From positions 30,301-94,300 of the forward strand of contig JAIPFF010000015.1 in NCBI GenBank assembly GCA_021736785.1: a stretch of 64,000 bases of DNA, written 5' to 3'. The position numbers were made by a program, and so were the translations under genes. This DNA comes from Thiohalocapsa sp. (GTDB lineage: Bacteria; Pseudomonadota; Gammaproteobacteria; Chromatiales; Chromatiaceae). Below are positions 56,879 through 64,000 of the stretch, piece by piece; position 1 is the first letter of the stretch, and the number at the start of each line of letters is the position of its first letter. The notes beneath the pieces are model-generated. The model ran no database searches. It saw only the letters and a program-made list of their open reading frames with translations, and had not been told where the DNA came from.

Positions 56879-58273
56879 ATGAAGCTGTTTGGGCTGATTT
56901 TCTCCGGGCGATCTGCCGCCCGTCGTCGCTTCGTCGCCACCGGCGAAGCAGGGATACATTCGGTTGCCGGGGCCGCGGTGGCCGTTGGTCTGCTCGGCGG
57001 TTTGCTGGGCGGCTTGCTGGCCGGCTGCGGGCCGGGCGCAGCACCCGAGGCGCCGCCCGAGCCGCCTGCCGTGGGGGTCATCGAAGTGACCGCGTCGGCG
57101 GTCAATCCCTATGTCGAATTCGTCGGCAAGACGCGCGCCGCCGAGACCGTGGCGCTGCGCGCCCGCGTGACCGGTTTCCTGGAAGAGCGCAGTTTCGAGG
57201 AAGGCGCGGTGGTCGAGGCCGGCGACGTGCTGTTCAAGATCGAGCCGCAGCAATATCTCGCGACGCTGGCTCAGGCGGAGGCGGAGCTGGCCGCGGCCGA
57301 GGCATCCCTGAACCGGGCGCAGGTGGACTTGGCGCGCTATCGGGAACTGGTCGAGGCGAAGAACGTCAGCCAGCAGAAGGTGGACGAGGCCGAGGCCGAG
57401 GTGGAGGTCCAGAAGGCCGCGGTGGAGACGGCGCAGGCCAATGTGGAGAAGGCTCGGCTCAGCGTGGGCTACACCGAGATCACCGCGCCGATCGGCGGGA
57501 GGATCGACTTGGCCGCCTTCGACGTCGGCAACCTGGTGGGGCCGGAGTCGGGGGTGCTGGCGACCATCAACCGCATGGATCCGATCAAGGTCACCTTCTC
57601 CATCGCGGAGACCTGGTACCTGAGCTTGGTGCAGAACAGCCAGCAGACCGAGGGCAATGGCGACGGCAATGGCAATGGCGGGGACGACTCGACGCTGCGC
57701 CGGGTTCCGATGATCAAACTGCCGGGCGGCAGTCTTTATGCGCATCGCGGGCGCTTCGACTTCGTCGACAACAAGGTCGACGAGCGAACCGGCACGGTGC
57801 TGATCCGGGCCGAGTTTCCCAATCCCGATCGCCTGCTGCTGCCCGGGCAGTTCGTCACCGTCGTGGTGGCGCGTGAAGATGCCGTGGAGGCGGTGACGAT
57901 TCCGCAGGCCGCGGTGCTGACGGATCAGGGCGGTGCCTATGTGCTGGAGGTGGATGACGAAGACAAGGTCCGGGCGCGCCGCATCGAAATCGGGCAGCGG
58001 TTCGGGCCGGACGTGGTGGTCACGCAGGGGCTCGAGGCGGGCACGCGGATCGTGCTCTACGGCATTCAGAAGGTACGCCCGGGCATCGCCGTGAAGCCGG
58101 AGCCGGCGGCGGCTCCGGTCGACCCGATGGCCGCCTCCATGCCCGATCTGCAGAGCGGCGGCGCGACGGAGCAGGCGCCGACGCCCGCATCGACCGACGC
58201 CCGCTCCTCCGAGGGGCCGGCGGCAGACGCCGCGGGTGCTGGTGACGATCCGGCCGCGCGGGCCGCGCAATAG
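56879..58273 (+). CDS. RND efflux membrane fusion protein
   Basis: A 464-residue periplasmic adaptor of the AcrA/MexA class. It has a lipoprotein signal with lipobox LLAGC (Cys50), a lipoyl half-motif ([30 protein letters not shown]), a long alpha-hairpin ([15 protein letters not shown]... to [20 protein letters not shown]), and beta-barrel and membrane-proximal domains. A Gly/Asn/Asp-rich insert near residue 260 ([11 protein letters not shown]) and a long Ala/Pro tail are unusual. It links the RND pump to an outer-membrane channel; no TolC-type gene is in the window. The pump gene follows 23 bases later. Confidence 0.92.
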   Translation: MKLFGLIFSGRSAARRRFVATGEAGIHSVAGAAVAVGLLGGLLGGLLAGCGPGAAPEAPPEPPAVGVIEVTASAVNPYVEFVGKTRAAETVALRARVTGFLEERSFEEGAVVEAGDVLFKIEPQQYLATLAQAEAELAAAEASLNRAQVDLARYRELVEAKNVSQQKVDEAEAEVEVQKAAVETAQANVEKARLSVGYTEITAPIGGRIDLAAFDVGNLVGPESGVLATINRMDPIKVTFSIAETWYLSLVQNSQQTEGNGDGNGNGGDDSTLRRVPMIKLPGGSLYAHRGRFDFVDNKVDERTGTVLIRAEFPNPDRLLLPGQFVTVVVAREDAVEAVTIPQAAVLTDQGGAYVLEVDDEDKVRARRIEIGQRFGPDVVVTQGLEAGTRIVLYGIQKVRPGIAVKPEPAAAPVDPMAASMPDLQSGGATEQAPTPASTDARSSEGPAADAAGAGDDPAARAAQ

Positions 58274-58296
58274 CCCGCCGCCCACGGAGCAGACGC

Positions 58297-61200
58297 ATGC
58301 AGCTTTCCAAGTTCTTCATCACGCGACCGAAGTTCGCGTTCGTGATCTCCATCGTCATCTCGCTGGCGGGCCTGCTGGCGCTGATAAGCTTGCCGGTGGC
58401 GCAGTTTCCGGAGATCACGCCGCCGACGGTCAGTGTCGGTACCCAATATCCGGGCGCCAGTGCGGATGTGGTCGAGCAGACCGTGGCCGCGCCGATCGAG
58501 CAGCAGGTGAACGGCGTCGAGGGCATGCTCTATATGTCTTCGAAGTCGGACAACGACGGCCGCTACAGCCTGACGGTCACGTTCGACATCGGCACCGATG
58601 CGGACATGGCGCAGGTCAAGGTACAGAACCGCGTCTCCACCGCCATGCCGTCGCTACCGGAAGAGGTGCAGCGCCAGGGGGTCAAGACCGAGAAGCAGTC
58701 GACCAACATGCTGCTGATCGTGAATATCTTCTCGCCGGACGAGCGCTACGACGGGCTGTACCTGAACAACTACGCCACCATCAACGTCAAGGACACGCTG
58801 GGCCGGGTCAAGGGCGTCGGCAAGGCCGAGATCATGGGCGTAATGGATTACGGCATGCGCTTTTGGCTGAAGCCCGACCGCATGACGTCCCTCGGCGTCA
58901 GCGTCGGGGATCTGCAGCGGGCCGTCTCCGAGCAGAATGTGCAGGTGCCGGCGGGGCAGATCGGCGCGCCGCCGGCGCCGGCGGACCAGCAGTTCCAGTA
59001 TACGGTGACTACCAAGGGCCGGCTGGCGACGGTCGAGGAATTCGGCGACATCATCATCCGCATGGAGCCGGACGGCTCGGCGATCCGCGTCAAGGATGTG
59101 GCGCGGGTGGAGCTCGGTGCGCAGGCCTATTCCGCCAGCGGGCGGCTCGACGGCAAGCCCTCGGTGGTGCTGGCGGTCTACCAGACGCCGGACGCGAACG
59201 CGTTGTCCGTGTCCGAGGACGTCAAGGCGGCGCTGTCGGATCTCGCCGACCGCTTCCCGGAGGGTATGGACTACGCCATCCTCTACGACACCACCAACTT
59301 CATCCAAGCCTCCATCGCCGAGGTGCAGGAGACGCTCTACATCGCTGTCGCGCTGGTGGTGCTGGTGGTGTTCATTTTCCTCGGCGACTGGCGCTCGACG
59401 CTGATTCCGGCGATCGCGATCCCGGTGTCGCTGATCGGTACCTTTGCCCTGCTGGCGGTGCTCGGCTTCACGCTGAATACCATCGTGCTGTTCGCGCTGA
59501 TCCTCGCCATCGGCATCGTCGTCGACGACGCCATTATCGTGGTCGAGAACGTGCAGCGCCTGATGGACGAGGAGGGGCTGGACCCGAAGGCCGCAACGGC
59601 CAAGGCCATGGATCAGGTGGGCGGTGCCGTGGTCGCGACGACACTGGTGCTGCTGGCGGTGTTCGTGCCGGTGGGCTTCATGCCGGGGATCACGGGTCAG
59701 CTTTACCAGCAGTTCGCGGTGACCATTTCGGTGGCCGTGGCGATTTCGTCCATCAATGCGCTGACGCTGAGTCCGGCGCTGTGCTCGGTGCTGCTGAAGC
59801 CTGGGCGCCAGCCGCTGAAGTGGCTCGGCTGGTTCGACAGGTTCTTCGCCAAGCTGACCGGCGGCTATACGGCGGCGGTCCAGGTGACCGTGCGCCGCGC
59901 GGCGCTGATGACGGTGCTTTACGCGGCGCTGATCGGCGCGACGGCATGGATGTTCACGAGTCTGCCCTCGGGCTTCCTCCCGGAAGAGGACCAAGGCTTC
60001 TTCTTTGTCGACGTCCAGTTGCCCGACGCGGCCTCGCTGGCGCGCACCGAGAGTGTGCTCGACCGGCTGGAGCAGCAGTTGCTGGAGATCCCGGGCGTCA
60101 CGAATGTCATTTCGGTGTCGGGGTATTCGTTGTTGAACAGCGCCTTCGGCTCCAACAGCGCGCTGATGATCCCGGTGCTGGCGCCTTGGGACGAGCGCAC
60201 CGACAAGGCATTGCGGCTGGGCTCGATCGTGGCGCAGGCGCGGCGGATCGCCGGGCAGAGCGTGGATGCCAATATCGTGCCCTTCGTGCCGCCGGCCATT
60301 CCCGGTCTCGGCGCCTCCGGCGGCTTCTCGTTCGTGCTGCAGGACTACTCCGGCGGGGATATCGGCGAATTCGCGTCGGTGATGCGCGCGTTTGTCGTGG
60401 CCGCCAATCAGCAGCCGGCCGTCGGCAGCGCCTACAGCACCTTCCGTGCCGACGTGCCGATGCTCTACCTGGACGTGAATCGGGACAAGGTGCAGGCCTT
60501 GCAAGTGCCCATGAGCGAGCTGTTCGCGACGCTGCAGTCCCAGCTCGGCTCGTCGTATATCAATGATTTCAACAAATTCGGCCGTACTTGGCGGGTGCTT
60601 GCTCAAGCGGAGGGCGAGTTCCGGGATGAGCCGAGCGACATCGCCCGGCTGTTCGTTCGCAACCGCGACGGCGAGATGGTGCCGGTCGCGACACTGGCGG
60701 AGGTGCAGACGCGCACCGGGCCGCAGATCGTGTCGCGCTACAACCTGTTCCGCTCCGCCGACATCTCCGGCGGCGCCGCGCCCGGCTACAGTTCGGGGCA
60801 GGCGATCGCGGCGATGGAGCAGGCCGCCGAGGAGTCGCTGCCGTCCGGCTACGGCTACGAGTGGACCGCCATGTCTTACCAGGAGATTCAGGCGGCCGGG
60901 CAGGCGCCCCTTATCTTCGGGCTGGCCTTATTGTTCGTTTATCTGTTTCTGGTTGCCCAGTACGAGAGCTGGTCGATTCCGCTGGCGGTGTTGCTGGCGG
61001 TGCCTGTTGCGGTGTTCGGTGCGCTGGCGACCGTCGGCGCGTCGGGCCTGGACGTCAATCTGTACACGCAGATCGGGCTGGTGATGTTGATCGGGCTTGC
61101 GGCGAAGAATGCGATCCTGATCGTCGAGTTCGCAAAGGAGCAGCGCGAGAACGCCGGATTGTCGATTTACGACGCGGCGGTGAAGGGCGCGCGCATGCGC

Positions 61201-61458
61201 TTTCGTGCGGTGATGATGACGGCGTTGTCGTTCCTGCTCGGCATCATTCCCTTGGTTTTCGCCACCGGCGCCGGCGCCGGCTCCCGTGTCGCGCTGGGTA
61301 CCGCCGTCTTCGGCGGCATGCTGGCCGCCACCGTGGTCGGCACGCTGCTGATTCCGGTGACGTACTTTGTCGTTCAGAGCACGCGCGAGCGCGTGAAGTC
61401 GGCGTTGTCGGGCGCGCCCGCCGCCACCACCGCTCCCCCGTCGACCGCGCCGGACTAG
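58297..61458 (+). CDS. RND multidrug efflux pump (AcrB/HAE-1 family)
   Basis: A 1053-residue inner-membrane proton-drug antiporter with 12 helices and two large periplasmic loops. The proton relay residues are present: Asp410-Asp411 in [13 protein letters not shown] and Lys937 in [13 protein letters not shown]. The start [26 protein letters not shown] and the segments [19 protein letters not shown] and [14 protein letters not shown] are typical of hydrophobic and amphiphilic efflux (HAE-1) pumps. The substrate is unknown. Operon with the fusion protein. Confidence 0.95.
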   Translation: MQLSKFFITRPKFAFVISIVISLAGLLALISLPVAQFPEITPPTVSVGTQYPGASADVVEQTVAAPIEQQVNGVEGMLYMSSKSDNDGRYSLTVTFDIGTDADMAQVKVQNRVSTAMPSLPEEVQRQGVKTEKQSTNMLLIVNIFSPDERYDGLYLNNYATINVKDTLGRVKGVGKAEIMGVMDYGMRFWLKPDRMTSLGVSVGDLQRAVSEQNVQVPAGQIGAPPAPADQQFQYTVTTKGRLATVEEFGDIIIRMEPDGSAIRVKDVARVELGAQAYSASGRLDGKPSVVLAVYQTPDANALSVSEDVKAALSDLADRFPEGMDYAILYDTTNFIQASIAEVQETLYIAVALVVLVVFIFLGDWRSTLIPAIAIPVSLIGTFALLAVLGFTLNTIVLFALILAIGIVVDDAIIVVENVQRLMDEEGLDPKAATAKAMDQVGGAVVATTLVLLAVFVPVGFMPGITGQLYQQFAVTISVAVAISSINALTLSPALCSVLLKPGRQPLKWLGWFDRFFAKLTGGYTAAVQVTVRRAALMTVLYAALIGATAWMFTSLPSGFLPEEDQGFFFVDVQLPDAASLARTESVLDRLEQQLLEIPGVTNVISVSGYSLLNSAFGSNSALMIPVLAPWDERTDKALRLGSIVAQARRIAGQSVDANIVPFVPPAIPGLGASGGFSFVLQDYSGGDIGEFASVMRAFVVAANQQPAVGSAYSTFRADVPMLYLDVNRDKVQALQVPMSELFATLQSQLGSSYINDFNKFGRTWRVLAQAEGEFRDEPSDIARLFVRNRDGEMVPVATLAEVQTRTGPQIVSRYNLFRSADISGGAAPGYSSGQAIAAMEQAAEESLPSGYGYEWTAMSYQEIQAAGQAPLIFGLALLFVYLFLVAQYESWSIPLAVLLAVPVAVFGALATVGASGLDVNLYTQIGLVMLIGLAAKNAILIVEFAKEQRENAGLSIYDAAVKGARMRFRAVMMTALSFLLGIIPLVFATGAGAGSRVALGTAVFGGMLAATVVGTLLIPVTYFVVQSTRERVKSALSGAPAATTAPPSTAPD

Positions 61459-61614
61459 CTCAACCGCCGCGTCTTGCGCGGCGAGCCGCGCACTCCCTTC
61501 GGCCGCCGTTGCGGCCTTCGGCACGGGCGTTGTCGGGCAAGGCCGGTGTGTCTTATGCGGCGAGCCGGGTGCTTCCGGCGGGCAAGCCCGGCATGGGACG
61601 GCGACCGGCCCGGG

Positions 61615-62046
61615 TCATCGACGAGCAGACCCGAAGTCCGAGGCCTGGATGTCATCGCCCGGATAGAGGTAGCCGTCGTCCAAGCCGAGGCCGGCGGCGT
61701 CCTGCGCCGCTCGCAGGGTCTCGATATCGGCCAGTATGCGACCGACACGGGCGGCCAGGTGCCGCTGCTCCCGGCGCAGCGCATCGAGGCCTTCGAGGCG
61801 ATGCTCGACGGCGTCGAGTCTTGCCTCGGGACTAGCCCGCCAATGGTTCGTGCGGAGAAGGGCGACTGCGTCGTCGCCGGTGTCCCGCAGGTGGGTCTCC
61901 TGGGTCTCCGCCGCTTGCGTTGCCGATTGCATGCTGTGGCCGAAGAGCGCCGCGGCGCCCGCGGCGCCGATGATGATGCCGATGGCAGCGGCCGCCGCGG
62001 TCGTGACCGGCGGTGTGCCGAAGCCTGGTGCCGTCAATGTCTTCAT
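61615..62046 (-). CDS. hypothetical membrane protein with coiled coil, 143 aa
   Basis: Starts MKTLTAPGFG at 62046. One N-terminal helix (TTAAAAAIGIIIGAAGAAALFG) is followed by a charged heptad-like stretch (RLDAVEHRLEGLDALRREQRHLAARVGRILADIETLRAAQ) likely to be a coiled coil, and an acidic tail (YLYPGDDIQASDF). It is on the opposite strand to the RND operon. No recognised family. Confidence 0.6.
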   Translation of the reverse strand: MKTLTAPGFGTPPVTTAAAAAIGIIIGAAGAAALFGHSMQSATQAAETQETHLRDTGDDAVALLRTNHWRASPEARLDAVEHRLEGLDALRREQRHLAARVGRILADIETLRAAQDAAGLGLDDGYLYPGDDIQASDFGSARR

Positions 62047-62173
62047 TGGTCCAGCCACTGGTTGCGGCGCGTGTCGAGCGCGCGTGAGCCGTTGTCGGAG
62101 TCCCGGTCGATCCAAATGCGAGGAGAGTCGCCGCGGGTGCGGCCGGGCTCTGCTTCGATCCGGATTCGCAGTA

Positions 62174-62299
62174 TTAGTCGATGCTGTTGCACGGCAAGTT
62201 GCGGTCGAGCTCGACGAACGCGGCGCCTAGGGCATTGGCATTGCCCGCGCAGCCCAGGAAGAGCAGGAGCAGGAGCAGCAGCTTCATGGATTTCGACAT
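62174..62299 (-). CDS. 41-residue lipoprotein
   Basis: A very small gene: ATG at 62299, stop at 62174. The peptide starts MSKSMKLLLLLLLFLGCAGN, a lipoprotein signal with lipobox FLGC (Cys17), and ends with only 24 mature residues (FVELDRNLPCNSID). GAGGAA lies about seven bases upstream of the start. No family was recognised; small lipoproteins of this size include entericidin-like ones, but the sequence does not match them. Confidence 0.6.
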   Translation of the reverse strand: MSKSMKLLLLLLLFLGCAGNANALGAAFVELDRNLPCNSID

Positions 62300-62589
62300 G
62301 GCGAGTTCCTCGTCGAAGGGTCGGTATGCGGACGGTCGGGACCGCGGATTTGTGGCGGCGGTGCGGCTGCCGGCGTTCGATGGCGCTGATTTCGAGCGGC
62401 AGTTCCGGCGCGTGCCGATCGTTAAAGCGTACGTGAACGGCCGAAAACCGAATCGGTGAAATTACCGGTATCGTTGTCGGAAATTGCCCCGGTCACGGGT
62501 AGGCTCGGGGCGCAAGGGCGCGGCGGCGTTGACGGGTCAGGCGGGGCGCGATCCGCGTGGCGTCATCGACCGATCGAGGTCTCCGGCGG

Positions 62590-63672
62590 CTAGGGCGAGC
62601 GGTAGTGGAGCGGCACGCGGCGGCTAACGCCGGTGAAGAGTTGGTAGGCGATGGTGTCGCTGGCGGCGGCAACATGATTGGCGGGGATGGTCGGTCCCCA
62701 GAGCTCGACGGGGTCGCCGATGCGGGCCGCGGGCATGTCGGTGAGGTCGACGGTGAGCATGTCCATGGAGACGCGCCCGATGAGGCGTGTAACCTCTCCA
62801 TTGACGGCGAGGGGTGTGCCGTCACGGGCGTGGCGCGGGTAGCCGTCGGCATAGCCGAGGGCGACGACGCCGACGCGGGTAGGACGCTCGCAGATGAAGC
62901 GTGCGCCGTAGCCGATGGGCTCGCCGGCGGCAAGCTCGCGGATGCTGATCAGGGCCGATTGCAGGTGCATGGCGGGGCGCAGGTCGGTGCCCGCGGGATG
63001 TTGCGGGGGCAGCGGTGTGGCGCCGTAGAGCATGATGCCGGGGCGTGTCCAGTCACCGTGGGTGTCGGGCCAGGCCATGACGGCGGCGGAGTTGGCGAGG
63101 CTGCGTGGTGCGGGCAGGCCGGCGGTGTGCTCGCTGAAGCAGGTGAGTTGGCGCGCGGTGCTGTCGCATTGGAGCTCGTCGGCGCGTGCGAAGTGTGTCA
63201 TCAGTACGATGTCGCCGACATGGGGGCAGCGGGCGAGGCGGTTGTAGGCGTCGCGGTAGTCGGCGGGGTCGAGGCCGACGCGGTGCATGCCGCTGTCCAT
63301 TTTGAGCCAGGTGTGGAGCTTTCGCGCGGGGCGGGCGTCGAGGATCCAGTGTATTTGCTCGGCGGTGTGGATGACGCTGGTCAAGGAGAGGGCGTCGATG
63401 TCGGGGAGCTCGGCGGGCTCGAAGGGGCCTTCGAGGAGCAGGATGGGGGTTTGGATGCCGGCGTCGCGCAGTTGTGCGGCTTCTTCGAGGCAGGCGACGC
63501 CGAAGGCGTCGGCGACGCCGGCGAGGGTGCGCGCGACGGGGATGGCGCCGTGGCCGTAGGCGTCGGCCTTGACGATGGCGACGGCGCGGGTGCCGGGCGC
63601 GAGGGCCTTGGCGAGCAGGTAGTTGTGCCGAATGGCGCCGAGATCGATCATCGCCCGTGCCGGACGTGACAT
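62590..63672 (-). CDS. alr: alanine racemase
   Basis: A 360-residue PLP enzyme making D-alanine for peptidoglycan. The PLP lysine is in AIVKADAYGHGA and the catalytic tyrosine in GYGARF; also visible are HTWLKMDSGMHRVG and VSMDMLTVDL, the Alr/DadX signatures. The start at 63672 (MSRPARAMIDLGAIRHNY) is chosen; sequence upstream belongs to the 122-bp repeat array. The 290 bases downstream of its stop contain nothing recognised. Confidence 0.95.
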   Translation of the reverse strand: MSRPARAMIDLGAIRHNYLLAKALAPGTRAVAIVKADAYGHGAIPVARTLAGVADAFGVACLEEAAQLRDAGIQTPILLLEGPFEPAELPDIDALSLTSVIHTAEQIHWILDARPARKLHTWLKMDSGMHRVGLDPADYRDAYNRLARCPHVGDIVLMTHFARADELQCDSTARQLTCFSEHTAGLPAPRSLANSAAVMAWPDTHGDWTRPGIMLYGATPLPPQHPAGTDLRPAMHLQSALISIRELAAGEPIGYGARFICERPTRVGVVALGYADGYPRHARDGTPLAVNGEVTRLIGRVSMDMLTVDLTDMPAARIGDPVELWGPTIPANHVAAASDTIAYQLFTGVSRRVPLHYRSP

Positions 63673-63705
63673 GTCCTTCCTCGCATTGGTTGTTGTGGCG
63701 CGGGC

Positions 63706-64000
63706 GCCGGGTGCGCCCCGCCGCGACACGCCGTAAATATGTCCCTATAGGCTCGACAGCGGCATCCCTGCCGCTCACGGTCGCGTCGAGGCGCACCCGG
63801 CACCCGCGCGTCGTTTGTTGCCCGTGGGCCGGGTGCGCCCCGCCGCGACACGCCGTAAATATGTCCCTATAGGCTCGACAGCGGCATCCCTGCCGCTGAC
63901 GGTCGCGTCGGGGCGCACCCGGCACCCGCGCGTCGTTTGTTGCCCGTGGGCCGGGTGCGCCCCGCCGCGACACGCCGTAAATATGTCCCTATAGGCTCGA
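63706..64000. repeat. 122-bp tandem array of cruciform-forming units
   Basis: Units recur every 122 bp: 63706-63801, 63828-63923, and 63950 to the window end. Each 96-bp element has near-perfect terminal arms: GCCGGGTGCGCCCCGCCGCG (left) pairs with the inverse of the right arm over about 22 bases (20 of 22 in the first copy, 21 of 22 in the second). Inside is a perfect hairpin AGCGGCA-TCCC-TGCCGCT and the palindrome CCTATAGG. A 26-bp spacer separates units. The array lies directly upstream of alr and continues past the window. Confidence 0.9.

Noticed and set aside
63706..64000. CRISPR array
   Set aside because: The unit is 122 bp with a constant 26-bp spacer sequence; spacers in a CRISPR would differ.

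Overview
High-G+C chromosomal DNA, most likely from a diazotrophic gammaproteobacterium of the purple sulfur type (order Chromatiales). That placement is inferred. It rests on a molybdenum nitrogenase operon nearly colinear with that of Azotobacter, a draT gene beside nifH, an Allochromatium-type 2[4Fe-4S] ferredoxin, a full System I cytochrome c maturation operon, and several multihaem cytochromes. No rRNA, tRNA or CRISPR array was seen.

Layout. 1-3.7 kb: an acyl/acetyl-CoA synthetase and two unrecognised genes. 3.7-11 kb: minus-strand nifH-nifD-nifK-nifT-fdx-nafY plus a small nif-associated gene, driven from a sigma-54 promoter with a NifA upstream activator site, with draT divergent. 11-16.3 kb: an L,D-transpeptidase lipoprotein, a peroxiredoxin, a MASE1-GGDEF diguanylate cyclase and a membrane protein. 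16.4-23.9 kb: ccmABCDEFGHI on the minus strand. 24-27.5 kb: a DUF2726-like protein, a Rieske ferredoxin, a TrpD-like protein and an N-carbamoylputrescine amidase carrying a 12-bp minisatellite.

27.5-49.4 kb is a type IV pilus minor-pilin region with three pilY1 paralogues (fimT-pilV-pilW-pilX-pilY1-small gene-pilE-pilY1, and a separate third pilY1). Between pilY1 copies lies an accessory island at about 31.5-38.1 kb. It holds a graded array of palindromic repeats, the 3' remnant of a group II intron, a low-G+C ParD/ParE-like toxin-antitoxin pair, an hsdR gene cut off at another copy of the same repeat, and a two-gene operon: a PHP-domain/SMC-type ATPase followed by an AlbA_2 (Schlafen-like)-HATPase protein. 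That operon is the best candidate in the window for a poorly described, probably anti-phage, system.

49.7-53.8 kb: a pentahaem cytochrome divergent from an octahaem HAO-like cytochrome that overlaps a NapC/NirT-type tetrahaem quinol dehydrogenase, which together suggest a quinol-linked nitrogen-oxide or hydroxylamine reductase. 54-64 kb: a dicarboxylate or amino-acid symporter, small unrecognised genes, an RND efflux pair, a 41-residue lipoprotein, alanine racemase, and at the window end a 122-bp tandem array of cruciform-forming units.
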